The position numbers and the translations under genes were made by a program. From assembly GCA_903926565.1 (NCBI GenBank), contig CAIYJU010000210.1, positions 1 to 64,000 of the forward strand: a DNA stretch of 64,000 nucleotides. The letters run 5' to 3'. This document shows, one piece after another, positions 28,951 to 37,365 of the stretch. Positions within the stretch are counted from its first letter, which is position 1; the number at the start of each line of letters is the position of its first letter. The stretch comes from an uncultured Bacteroidales bacterium (GTDB lineage Bacteria > Bacteroidota > Bacteroidia > Bacteroidales > FEN-979). Under the pieces are notes generated by a model. It did no database searches and had not been told where the DNA came from. It saw nothing but the letters and a program-made list of their open reading frames with translations.

Positions 28951-29904
28951 ATGCACAAAAACCGTTTTAAAAAAAACAAACATGCGCATTGCATTGTCCT
29001 TCTGCTCCTGTTAACGACATGTTTTATATCGTCGTGCACCGATCACAAGGCCAATCCCGGTCAAAGAAATTCAACGACCGGAAATTACGATTATAAAAGA
29101 ACAACGCTGTTGCTTAACACCGTTGAGGAGGCTGCTGAAATTTTTCAGAACGAGGGCCTTGAGGCACTGAAAGCATACGAAAAAACTCAGATATCTAATG
29201 GTATCTATTTCTATATCTACAGGAATAGTGATGCATTTTGCATTTACCATGGCGAAGACAGCATAAAAATCAACCGCGTGGTGACAGACCAGACAGACCT
29301 TTTCGGCAAGCCTATTCACAACCTGATATTAGAAGCTTTGTCTGACACCATCAACAACCCCGATGCGTGGGCCCACTTTAACTGGCCGCGCCCTGACAAT
29401 ATTTTTCCTACATGGAAAACAGCCTGTCATCGGAAAGTTGTGTTGAAGGACGGTTCTGATGGTTATATTGGTGCGGGCATGTATGGCTATATTTCTGAAA
29501 AGGAATTCATTAAAATTTCCGTCAAAAAAGCATGCACTTTACTTTCCGTTAAGGGGGATTCCTCTCTTGAATACATACAGGCACCCCAATCGCCTTTTGT
29601 GTTTTTCGATTGTTTTATTTTCATTTATGATTTTAATGGCAACTCAATCATTGACCCGAGTTACAAAAAAGAGTCAAAATCAAACCTGCTGTTATTCAGG
29701 GATGCAACCAACCATTTTCCTTTCAAGGCAATAGCAGAGGAGTTGAAAACGACAGATGAAACATGGAATATACTTCAGTTTACCTCACCAGAGTCAATGA
29801 ATATCAGAAAAAAAGTGATCTATTGCCGTAAAACAAAGCTCAGAAACAAATATGTCATTGTTGGCTCTATGATAGATGCTCCCCAATCTACCTGGTTTAA
29901 ATAG
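28951..29904 (+). CDS. lipoprotein with Cache-like sensor domains
   Basis: 317 residues from the ATG at 28951; an in-frame ATG at 28909 would add 14 residues to an already long basic n-region. The lipobox FISSC places the lipidated Cys at residue 29. The rest resembles a double Cache ligand-binding fold: helix (about 44-70), then strands IYFYIYRNSDAFCIYHG, DLFGKPIHNLILEAL and GSDGYIGAGMYGYI. A second half-domain follows with FFDCFIFIYDFNGNSIIDPS and KYVIVGSMI. Free Cache lipoproteins are thought to bind small ligands in the periplasm. It ends nine bases before an NCS2 nucleobase permease, so the pair may sense and import a purine or pyrimidine. Confidence 0.6.
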   Translation: MHKNRFKKNKHAHCIVLLLLLTTCFISSCTDHKANPGQRNSTTGNYDYKRTTLLLNTVEEAAEIFQNEGLEALKAYEKTQISNGIYFYIYRNSDAFCIYHGEDSIKINRVVTDQTDLFGKPIHNLILEALSDTINNPDAWAHFNWPRPDNIFPTWKTACHRKVVLKDGSDGYIGAGMYGYISEKEFIKISVKKACTLLSVKGDSSLEYIQAPQSPFVFFDCFIFIYDFNGNSIIDPSYKKESKSNLLLFRDATNHFPFKAIAEELKTTDETWNILQFTSPESMNIRKKVIYCRKTKLRNKYVIVGSMIDAPQSTWFK

Positions 29905-29913
29905 TTATTATAT

Positions 29914-31266
29914 ATGGAAAAGAACGAAATACTTTATTCGCAAAATCAGGTGCCTCCTGTTGGAAAACTGATATTTCTTAGTTTACAGCAGGCCGTGCTC
30001 ATACTTACAACCTCCATTTTGCCGGCAATCTTCATTAAAGAAATCAGCGGCGATATCGCTTTAAGCATCTCTTTTGTGAGCGTGACGCTGATCGTGTCGG
30101 GGATTGGTTCTATTTTGCAGGGTTTTAAAATTAAAGGTTTTGGTTCAGGTTATCTCTGTCCAAATGTGTGTGGCCCCTCCTATTTCAGCCTGTCACTCCA
30201 GGCCTTCTGGATGGGGGGATTCCCGCTGATGCGCGGGATGATTATTTTTGCAGGCATTATAGAAATGGCGCTTGCTCCTGTGGTAAAGTACCTGCGTAAT
30301 TTATTTCCTCCCGTGGTGGTTGGAATTGTTGTTGCCAACGTGGGTATCAGTATTATCCCCCTTATTTTTGCGAATTTCTGCGGTTCACCATACTCAAGCG
30401 ATATTATTCTCTGGCAGGATGTAGCCACGGCTATTGTTACTTTACTCCTGATTACTTCTCTGAATATCTGGGGCAAAGGAAATTTCAAATTATTTTGCCT
30501 CCTTATCGGGATATCGATCGGCTGGCTGCTCTATATATTAATTATTCCTTCTGAAAATTTAAACTATGTAAGCCTGCCGGGAATACCTATGTTCGCCATA
30601 CCCAGGATGCCTTTCAATTTTTTCGAGCTCCAGTTTAACTGGAGTCTGATGTTCCCGTTTTTAATCATTTCACTTTGCGGCAGTTTAAAAACTTTCGGCA
30701 ACCTGGCAGCTGCTCAGAAAATAACCACTCCTGAAATAACAGAGATGGACATGAAACCTATAGCCGGAGGCCTTTGGGCTGATGGATTCACAACATCCCT
30801 TTCGGGAGTGCTGGGGGCGATGGCAGTCGACACCTCATCAGGTAATGTCGGGCTGGCCGCAGCAACCAAGGCAGTGAGCCGATGGATAGGAATCGTAGCG
30901 GGCATTATGGTACTTATCGCTGGATTTTTCACAAGGATATCACTGCTTATTTCCATCATTCCACCTCCTGTTGTTGGAGCGGCTCTTACATTTGCCATTG
31001 TTTTTATGGTAATAACCGGATTCCAGGAGATATTCTCAGTGAAACTGGATCAAAAAAAGATAGCCGTTGTGGGATTGTCGATAATCTTTAGTTTGTGCAC
31101 ACAGTTTGTGCCCGAGCTTTTTGCCTATCTGCCCAAATCACTGCAAATTATTTTCAGCAACTCATTAACATCATCCACACTGCTGGCCATCCTTCTGTAT
31201 CAGTTTTTTCATCTGGACAATACGTATGCCCTGATTTCAAAAAAACTAAGACTTTACTTTTCCTGA
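29914..31266 (+). CDS. NCS2 family uracil/xanthine permease
   Basis: 450 residues with about 12-14 membrane segments. Nucleobase/cation symporter-2 proteins import uracil, xanthine, uric acid or related bases with protons or sodium. Visible marks: the first-helix motif region QQAVLILTTSILPAI, GSGYLCPNVCGPSYFSLSLQ (about 77-96, with the conserved substrate-site segment), FPPVVVGIVVANVGISIIP (TM4-5), the FKTFGN-like segment LKTFGNLAAAQK (about 259-270), then DGFTTSLSGVLGAMAVDTSSGNVGLAAATKAVSR (NCS2 signature region). The substrate cannot be told from sequence. It is adjacent to the Cache lipoprotein on the same strand, probably cotranscribed. Confidence 0.88.
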   Translation: MEKNEILYSQNQVPPVGKLIFLSLQQAVLILTTSILPAIFIKEISGDIALSISFVSVTLIVSGIGSILQGFKIKGFGSGYLCPNVCGPSYFSLSLQAFWMGGFPLMRGMIIFAGIIEMALAPVVKYLRNLFPPVVVGIVVANVGISIIPLIFANFCGSPYSSDIILWQDVATAIVTLLLITSLNIWGKGNFKLFCLLIGISIGWLLYILIIPSENLNYVSLPGIPMFAIPRMPFNFFELQFNWSLMFPFLIISLCGSLKTFGNLAAAQKITTPEITEMDMKPIAGGLWADGFTTSLSGVLGAMAVDTSSGNVGLAAATKAVSRWIGIVAGIMVLIAGFFTRISLLISIIPPPVVGAALTFAIVFMVITGFQEIFSVKLDQKKIAVVGLSIIFSLCTQFVPELFAYLPKSLQIIFSNSLTSSTLLAILLYQFFHLDNTYALISKKLRLYFS

Positions 31267-31298
31267 CCTGAAATTCCTCCCTGCGAATTCATCATCTT

Positions 31299-31814
31299 TC
31301 ATGATGAGTGCAAGAATAAACCGGTTGGTTGAGCCGTTCTTGCTAAGATGTTCCAGCTCACATCTCCATGACCCGACCAGCTTTCACTGTTCATTTTTCT
31401 GACAGATTCCAAAACACCCGTATCTGCCGGTCCGTCAAGTTCGGGATAATACCTTACCGCTTCATAGTCCCCGGATTGCCAGTGATAATGTCCATCAGAA
31501 ATAAAAAGTTCGCAATGGAGCTTTCTCAATACATTCAGCAGCCAGATCCCGGATGACTTCCCTCCTCCCCCGCACCCGCCGCCATATCTCACATGAATGA
31601 TGTGGGAAAGCCTTGCCTTCAACGGAATTAATTTCTCTCCGCATAGGGATTCATTGCATGAGAAGGCATAAATCACCGGCATCGTAAATGATCCGATCTT
31701 ATTGGAATCGATCCGGATTTTCAGGAACAGTACCCTCCCAGTGGCAACGCTACCCTCGGGGAAATCAAGGATCCCGGGATGACGGGCAGTACCTATTGGC
31801 GCGAGTTCTTTCAT
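31299..31814 (-). CDS. orphan protein, probably 5'-truncated
   Basis: 171 residues from the only ATG (31814), with no recognised family. The reading frame is open upstream to a stop at 32079-32081, adding about 88 codons that look protein-like (SDIFLYSDYFPWKHSTFLD, PIIWDDLRTLVSLES) but contain no ATG, GTG or TTG. This suggests that the gene lost its 5' end or is frameshifted. The annotated part is globular, with five or so Cys (FSCNESLCGEK, GGGCGGGGKSSG). The gene converges on the NCS2 permease. Function unknown. Confidence 0.4.
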   Translation of the reverse strand: MKELAPIGTARHPGILDFPEGSVATGRVLFLKIRIDSNKIGSFTMPVIYAFSCNESLCGEKLIPLKARLSHIIHVRYGGGCGGGGKSSGIWLLNVLRKLHCELFISDGHYHWQSGDYEAVRYYPELDGPADTGVLESVRKMNSESWSGHGDVSWNILARTAQPTGLFLHSS

Positions 31815-32226
31815 TGATTCCAGGGAAACAAGGGTTCTGAGATCGTCCCATATTATTGGAGTGTCAAGAAAGGTTGAATGTTTCCACGGAAAATAATCGG
31901 AATAGAGGAAAATGTCGGAAGGAGGCGAAGATGCTCTTTTGACTCCGTGTTGTAAATGGACATCAGGGAGTGGAAAATTACCATACCCCTCGATAACATA
32001 AAGCAGATAACTTTGAAGTCGGCCATTCCGGCCTTCGGGGATTGTGAGAACCTGGGGGATTATCGTTTCACGATAGATTTAGCCGGTGGCCACCGGATGG
32101 TCATTACAGGTGAATTTAAATCGCAAATACCTGATTATTGGTATTATGAGCACAAGGTTTCGGTTTAAACCCGGTTCTGCCTGTTGTTGGACTCGTCCTC
32201 CTCTTCCTTTGCTTCAGGTATTTATA

Positions 32227-32282
32227 TTTACTCATCATATTGAGTAAATTATCTCAATACATTGAGTAAATTATTATATTTG
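32227..32282 (+). promoter_or_regulatory. repeat operator and -7 element before the DUF4143 ATPase
   Basis: TTTACTCA (32227-32234) and TGAGTAAA (32241-32248) form an inverted repeat with a 6-bp spacer. CTCAAT-AC-ATTGAG (32253-32266) is a second palindrome. A 14-bp direct repeat ATTGAGTAAATTAT occurs at 32239-32252 and 32261-32274, 22 bp apart (two helical turns). The -7 element TATATTTG (32275-32282) follows at once. The sites overlap the core promoter and so most likely repress. Confidence 0.6.
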
Positions 32283-32295
32283 CAAAAACATCATC

Positions 32296-33477
32296 ATGTT
32301 TCAGCGCCCATATTATACGAAAATCCAGAAAAGGCTTCAATTGAAACGTAAGTTCATCCAGGTTCTGATGGGTCCCCGCCAGGTTGGAAAAACGACGATT
32401 GTCAGGCAGTTACTGGAAAAATATTCGTTTCCCTGGCATTATGCATCTGCGGATGAAGCAACTCAACCTCTCTGGTTACAACAGCAATGGGAGACAATCC
32501 GGCTGAAGGCACGGTCGGCAGAATCGTCAGAAGCATTGCTGGTGATCGATGAGATACAGAAAATTCCTGATTGGAGCAACCAGGTTAAAATCCATTGGGA
32601 CAAAGACAGCTTTGATCATATTCCGATAAAACTTATCCTGCTCGGCTCATCACAACTCATGCTGCAAAAGGGATTAAGTGAATCGCTGGCCGGGCGTTTT
32701 GAAGTGATTTATATTCCCCACTGGTCATTCAATGAGATGCATGATGCCTTTGGTTTTACAGCAGATGATTTTATCTGGTTCGGAGGATATCCGGGCCCGG
32801 CCGACCTGATCACCGACGAAAGCCGCTGGAAGGAGTACATCCGTCATTCGTTAATTGAAACAACGCTGATGCGGGATATATTGTTAATGGTGAGAATTGA
32901 CAAACCTGTGTTACTTCGCAACCTTTTCGACCTGGCCTGTGCCTGGTCGGGACAGATCCTGTCGTACAACAAAATCCTCGGACAATTGAAGGATGCCGGG
33001 AATACAACTACATTGGCCCATTACCTGAAGCTTCTTAAAGGTGCCGGCATGATCAGGGGATTGGAGAAATATTCTCCTTCAACCATCCGTCAGCGTGCCT
33101 CCAGTCCAAAATTCCAGGTATTCAATATGGCACTGATGTCGGCATTGAGTACAATGAAACATCAGGAACTATCCGGTCAACCGGAAATATATGGCAGATG
33201 GGTTGAATCGGCCATAGGAACTCACCTGCTCAACCAATCCATTACAGAAAACATAAACCTTTACTACTGGAGGGAGGGCAACCACGAAGTGGACTTCGTT
33301 TTGCAAAAGGGTGATAAAACGATTGGCATAGAAGTGAAAAGCGGACGCAATAAACAATCCACGGGCATTCCTGCCTTTGACCAGCATTTCAATCCTGCGA
33401 AAATCCTGCTTGTCGGCAGGGAAGGGATCCCGGTTGAAGAATTTCTGGCTACACCAATTTCCAACTTATTCGGTTAA
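32296..33477 (+). CDS. AAA+ ATPase with DUF4143 domain
   Basis: 393 residues. N-terminal AAA_14 domain with Walker A MGPRQVGKTTI (about 25-35) and Walker B LLVIDEIQKI (about 83-92), then sensor LILLGSSQLML. The C-terminal DUF4143 half ends in a restriction-nuclease-like segment, EVDFVLQKGDKTIGIEVKSG (about 334-353), with the Asp...Glu-x-Lys arrangement typical of PD-(D/E)xK folds. These proteins are widespread and patchily distributed in bacteria and archaea. Their role is unknown, and toxin-antitoxin-like or mobile-element associations have been suggested. It stands alone behind a complex repeat operator. Confidence 0.82.
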   Translation: MFQRPYYTKIQKRLQLKRKFIQVLMGPRQVGKTTIVRQLLEKYSFPWHYASADEATQPLWLQQQWETIRLKARSAESSEALLVIDEIQKIPDWSNQVKIHWDKDSFDHIPIKLILLGSSQLMLQKGLSESLAGRFEVIYIPHWSFNEMHDAFGFTADDFIWFGGYPGPADLITDESRWKEYIRHSLIETTLMRDILLMVRIDKPVLLRNLFDLACAWSGQILSYNKILGQLKDAGNTTTLAHYLKLLKGAGMIRGLEKYSPSTIRQRASSPKFQVFNMALMSALSTMKHQELSGQPEIYGRWVESAIGTHLLNQSITENINLYYWREGNHEVDFVLQKGDKTIGIEVKSGRNKQSTGIPAFDQHFNPAKILLVGREGIPVEEFLATPISNLFG

Positions 33478-33579
33478 TTCAACTGAATATTCCCGGTAAT
33501 TCAAAGAAGTGGTTCTCAGGAAACGAAAATAATTTCCTGGCATGATTATACCACGTCATAGTTTGGCGTAGTCCGGGAT

Positions 33580-33587
33580 TATTTTTG
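33580..33587 (+). promoter_or_regulatory. -7 element of the 120-residue orphan gene
   Basis: TATTTTTG matches TAnnTTTG, ending 18 bp before the ATG at 33606. This supports that start over an upstream TTG at 33585, which lies inside the element. Confidence 0.45.
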
Positions 33588-33605
33588 CCGGACAACATCA
33601 ACGAC

Positions 33606-33968
33606 ATGAGCCCGATTGACCTTTTGCTGGAAGAATTAAATGAATTATTCAGAAAAGTTGATTCCTTTTTCGATGAAGCCTTTGTCAAAACCAGGACCAG
33701 GCAAATCTACACTAGCGATGGCACAGTCAAACTTAAGTCAGTTCACAGACTGGAGATCGCAAACAGAACCGTTACGATTCATACAAAGGAATCATCAAAA
33801 ATCGCCTGCACCAAAAAGCCGGAAAACGGAACCCCGGCCCCATTCTCTGTTTTCGGACTGAACAGTATCGTGCCGGGTCACGAAAAATCGCTGGTCAGGA
33901 TCATGGAGGAGAATTCAAACCAGAATAACATTCTGAAAACACAGGTAAACAGGCCTGTTGGGGAATAA
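33606..33968 (+). CDS. small cytoplasmic orphan protein
   Basis: 120 residues from the ATG at 33606; an upstream TTG at 33585 would lie within the promoter. No signal peptide or membrane segment. The N-terminus is an amphipathic helix (PIDLLLEELNELFRKVDSFFDEAF, two stretches), then a basic beta-rich middle (QIYTSDGTVKLKSVHRLEI, NRTVTIHTKESS) and a polar C-terminus. I do not recognise it. The promoter match and frame length make it probably real. Confidence 0.5.
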   Translation: MSPIDLLLEELNELFRKVDSFFDEAFVKTRTRQIYTSDGTVKLKSVHRLEIANRTVTIHTKESSKIACTKKPENGTPAPFSVFGLNSIVPGHEKSLVRIMEENSNQNNILKTQVNRPVGE

Positions 33969-34481
33969 GAGATAAGTTGACAGAATATTCTTTTTACGAT
34001 AATTTGCTTGCTGTGGAATGAAAGCATACCGTTGTTTCCCATTTGGACAATCATTATGCTGACCTTCCTGGTATGGGTCTGCATCAGCAGCAAAAAGGAT
34101 TAACCCGCCTATTCAGGTATTGTCAGAGCCACAGCCGGGATCAGGGAGGTTATTCGAATTAAATAAATGCCGGATGTTGTAATATTCGGCTATAACATTA
34201 GCCTATTATATTGACTTATTTACAATGGTTAATTCCTCACACTAAAACTATTAATAAAAATATTTTTCTGGCGTTTTGTCGAAATTAAATATTTTATTTG
34301 TATATTCGTTTCACAATACATATACATGTCACATAAGGGTCTGGTTGATCATTGTATGTTGGTTACAACTTGCCTGTATCTTCACCATTGACCTATTTCC
34401 GTACCTGATCATGGACCTGATATACTTGAAATGGGGCCGCCGAAAACCAGCAAGAGTAGGCTCAATCTAAATACGTTCATT
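33969..34481. other. 513-bp A/T-rich spacer before the three-gene cassette
   Basis: Strongly A/T-rich. The open frames here, for example a plus frame from 34276, lack coding character. Promoter elements for the cassette must lie in its 3' half, but no clean TAnnTTTG was found there. No repeats, tRNA or integrase site seen. Confidence 0.45.
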
Positions 34482-35282
34482 ATGAGTAGTGTCGCAAATC
34501 TTTATGCCAATGAAATAAAGAAGCAATTTAAAGTCCTTTACGCAAATTGGGAACCGGGTGGGCCAGTAAGTCTGGGGGACTATGGAATTATGGCAGGAAA
34601 TATCTTTATTCCCAAAGGGAATCTTACAAATGATTTTGACGAATTTAAAGGAGGTGTTATCGAAATCACACAAGACCCCCAGAAGGATCATAAAGAATTC
34701 ACCTCTGAAGGAGGTGTGGATATCAACCTTGTTGCAAAAGGGTCGGGCACCATACAAGGAGTTTCAGCCAAAGCAGCATTAGAGATAACATTCTCACATA
34801 AAGATGCAATATTTTTTAATGCTGCAGGATGCAGTACAACGCGAATTTCAAATAAAACGGAAATTGGCACTTTATTGAAGAAAATAATGAAAGATGGCAG
34901 ATGGTCAAAAGAATATTGTGTCGTGACAGACTTAGTTTCTTCTGGGCAAACTATCATCGCCATTTCTGCAGGCAACAATGCTGGAATATCATTCGGAGCA
35001 GAAAGTCCAGGCATCGAAAACATCAATTTGGCAGATGCCACCGTGAAATTAAGCTTAACCACACAGAGAAGTATAGGATATAAAATTGAAGCTCTTGAAG
35101 GCCTGACCCTTTTACTTGGATTATGCAAATTGAAAAATCCATTTATCTGGTGGGGTGGAGGATTTAATCCCCGGACACTAAGAATGACAACTTCCATGAT
35201 TGATAAAATCGAAGATGCTCCGGGAATAGTTACGGAGCAAAGCCCGGATGAGCTTATTTTTGGTCAACTGGGTAAAGAATAA
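34482..35282 (+). CDS. possible gasdermin-like pore-forming protein
   Basis: 266 residues from the ATG at 34482; an upstream ATG at 34431 adds an unlikely 17-residue leader. No signal peptide, cytoplasmic. Not identified by a known motif, but the layout resembles the gasdermin pore-forming domain. A short N-terminal helix (NLYANEIKKQFK) is followed by early strands (VSLGDYGIMAGNIFIP) and a Gly/Ser-rich segment (VDINLVAKGSGTIQG, about 77-91). Next comes a helix after a long strand pair, then YCVVTDLVSSGQTIIAIS (about 145-162), close to the metazoan YVVTEVVETVQEV pattern, and KLSLTTQRSIGYKIEAL (about 189-205), like the VTIPKG...LAFRVRQL end of that domain. A tail of about 55 residues follows, a possible inhibitory peptide. 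First gene of a cassette with a protease. Function is inference. Confidence 0.45.
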   Translation: MSSVANLYANEIKKQFKVLYANWEPGGPVSLGDYGIMAGNIFIPKGNLTNDFDEFKGGVIEITQDPQKDHKEFTSEGGVDINLVAKGSGTIQGVSAKAALEITFSHKDAIFFNAAGCSTTRISNKTEIGTLLKKIMKDGRWSKEYCVVTDLVSSGQTIIAISAGNNAGISFGAESPGIENINLADATVKLSLTTQRSIGYKIEALEGLTLLLGLCKLKNPFIWWGGGFNPRTLRMTTSMIDKIEDAPGIVTEQSPDELIFGQLGKE

Positions 35283-35321
35283 GGATTTTAAACATAACAA
35301 TTTTGAAAACACCCTATTCCT

Positions 35322-37334
35322 ATGATTCAGAAGGCTCCACCATTCAGAAAATTAAGAGGGTACGCATTCGATCCGTCCCTTTCGCAAAAGATTGATACTG
35401 CATTCATCAATTTACTGACTTACAAGATTCCCTGGGAAGAAAATCTAAAAGAAGGCCCAATTGGTGAATATGTTGAAGTCATCGATTATGATCCGACGAC
35501 ACAGACCTGGTATATTCCAGTTGACCTGAATAACAACTACATTCTGGCCCAGGATGGTCTCTTCCCGAGTGAAAGCAATCCACAATATCATCAGCAAATG
35601 TGCTATGCTGTTGCTATGACGACCATAATGAACTTCGAAAAAGCGCTGGGCAGACCAATAATGTGGAGCCCGCATCAAATTTTCCAAAATAAAAATAATC
35701 AGACCTCCAGTGACCCTGAGTATGTTAAAACATTGAGGATTTATCCGCATGCCATTCGCGATGCGAATGCTTTTTATAGTCCTCAGAAAAAGGCACTTCT
35801 GTTTGGCTATTTTTCAACAAAATCAAACAATACAAACGATCTCCTTCCAAATGCCCTGGTATTTACCTGTTTAAGCCATGACATCATTGCACATGAAACC
35901 ACACATGCAATTCTCGACGGCATACACAGTAAATATTCGGAAGATACAAATCCTGATGTCCTGGCATTCCATGAAGCAATCGCTGACATTGTAGCACTTT
36001 TCCAGCACTTTACTTTTCCTGAAGTACTTACCCATCAGATTGCAAAGACCAGAGGTGACCTTTCCACACAAAACTTATTAGGAGAACTGGCGCAACAATT
36101 TGGTTCAGCAGTTGGCAATTATGGTGCCCTTCGCGATGCTATCGGAGTAACTGACAAGGACACGAAGATATGGCATGCCAAGGTGCCAAATGGACTTGAA
36201 TATCAAAATGAAAAAGAACCCCATAATCGGGGTGCTATTTTAGTATCAGCGGTATTTGATACGTTTTTGACCATTTACAGAAACAGGACAGCCGATTTGC
36301 TTCGGATTGCAACCGGAGGCTCCGGCATTCTGCCAGAAGGATATTTGCATCCTGATCTTGTAAACCGCCTGGCAAAAGAAGCATCAAAATCAGCACAACA
36401 TGTTTTAAATATGTGCATCCGGGCACTGGATTATTGTCCCCCTGTCGACATTACCTTTGGTGATTATCTCAGGGGGATTATTACTGCAGACATAGACCTC
36501 GAAGAAGAAGACAGTTGTGAATACCGCTTAGCATTCATTGATTCGTTTCGGAAAAGAGGTATATATCCGGAGGGGATAAAAAGTCTTTCTGAAGATAGCT
36601 TAAAGTATTCCGCGCCCGTTGCTCAAAATATTGGGTCATCTGTATCCGTTCTCTCGGATTTTTTAAGAAAATTCAGCAATGAGATGGCCTTCACTTTCGA
36701 TCGGAAAATAATATTTGATATCACCAAGAAATATATAAAAGGAGATATTCAAGGAAATAACGAAAACGACTTTTTCGCTCTGCATAGCAGAATTGCCGGG
36801 AAATTCAGCACAAGAGAATTTGAGAAACTAACCGGATTGGTTTTCTCCGAGACATATAAAGAATTCGGTGTAAATCCCTCACCCTCATATGGCACAGCAT
36901 TTCCTTCATTCTATATCCGCTCATTAAAACTGGCTTCCCGCGTTGGACCAAAAGGCAATAAAACCAATCAAATCATTATTACCCTGTCTCAGAATGCTCA
37001 CTTTGTTGTGGTTAAAGAAGATTCTGGTAAAGTTCATTTTCAACCCAGGGGTTCATCATTAAATGAGGAACCGGAAAATCATCCATTAACCCTGATGGGA
37101 GGAGTTACGTTAATCTTTGACCTGGACAAAATGTCTCTGAAATATTGCATTAGCAAACCAATCCTTGACCAGGACAGCCTACCGGCTGGCATGAAAATAA
37201 ACGAGAAAAGGATATTGGCACTCTACAATTATCTGACAGGTTATAAAGCAAATTCAAGTGCATTTGCAGCGTATTTTGTTCCTGAACAAGGGACCACGTT
37301 ACTTGAACCATTTTCAATGTTACATAGACTATAA
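35322..37334 (+). CDS. cytoplasmic gluzincin metallopeptidase (HETTH)
   Basis: 670 residues. The zinc-binding HExxH motif is HETTH (191-195) in SHDIIAHETTHAILDGIHSK, and FHEAIADIVALFQHF (217-231) supplies the third ligand, Glu218, with the following Asp. Glu after HExxH by about 23 residues is the gluzincin (thermolysin/M4-like) arrangement. There is no signal peptide or propeptide of secreted M4 enzymes, so it acts inside the cell. About 450 residues beyond the catalytic domain are unassigned and may hold a sensor or substrate-binding region. It starts 39 nt after the putative pore former and precedes the MBL gene. It is a plausible activator of the former by cleavage, but that is inference. 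Confidence 0.7.
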   Translation: MIQKAPPFRKLRGYAFDPSLSQKIDTAFINLLTYKIPWEENLKEGPIGEYVEVIDYDPTTQTWYIPVDLNNNYILAQDGLFPSESNPQYHQQMCYAVAMTTIMNFEKALGRPIMWSPHQIFQNKNNQTSSDPEYVKTLRIYPHAIRDANAFYSPQKKALLFGYFSTKSNNTNDLLPNALVFTCLSHDIIAHETTHAILDGIHSKYSEDTNPDVLAFHEAIADIVALFQHFTFPEVLTHQIAKTRGDLSTQNLLGELAQQFGSAVGNYGALRDAIGVTDKDTKIWHAKVPNGLEYQNEKEPHNRGAILVSAVFDTFLTIYRNRTADLLRIATGGSGILPEGYLHPDLVNRLAKEASKSAQHVLNMCIRALDYCPPVDITFGDYLRGIITADIDLEEEDSCEYRLAFIDSFRKRGIYPEGIKSLSEDSLKYSAPVAQNIGSSVSVLSDFLRKFSNEMAFTFDRKIIFDITKKYIKGDIQGNNENDFFALHSRIAGKFSTREFEKLTGLVFSETYKEFGVNPSPSYGTAFPSFYIRSLKLASRVGPKGNKTNQIIITLSQNAHFVVVKEDSGKVHFQPRGSSLNEEPENHPLTLMGGVTLIFDLDKMSLKYCISKPILDQDSLPAGMKINEKRILALYNYLTGYKANSSAFAAYFVPEQGTTLLEPFSMLHRL

Positions 37335-37365
37335 TATAATTTGAAATTTAAAAAAACCTGATCCT

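Noticed and set aside
31956-32168. Plus-strand 70-codon frame (MDIREWKIT...) before the DUF4143 gene
   Set aside because: It overlaps the more convincing minus-strand frame, begins right after an in-frame stop and has no promoter. It looks fairly protein-like, so rejection is tentative.
34276-34470. Hydrophobic 64-codon frame upstream of the cassette
   Set aside because: Lies in A/T-rich spacer, overlaps the extended reading frame of the next gene, no family or promoter.
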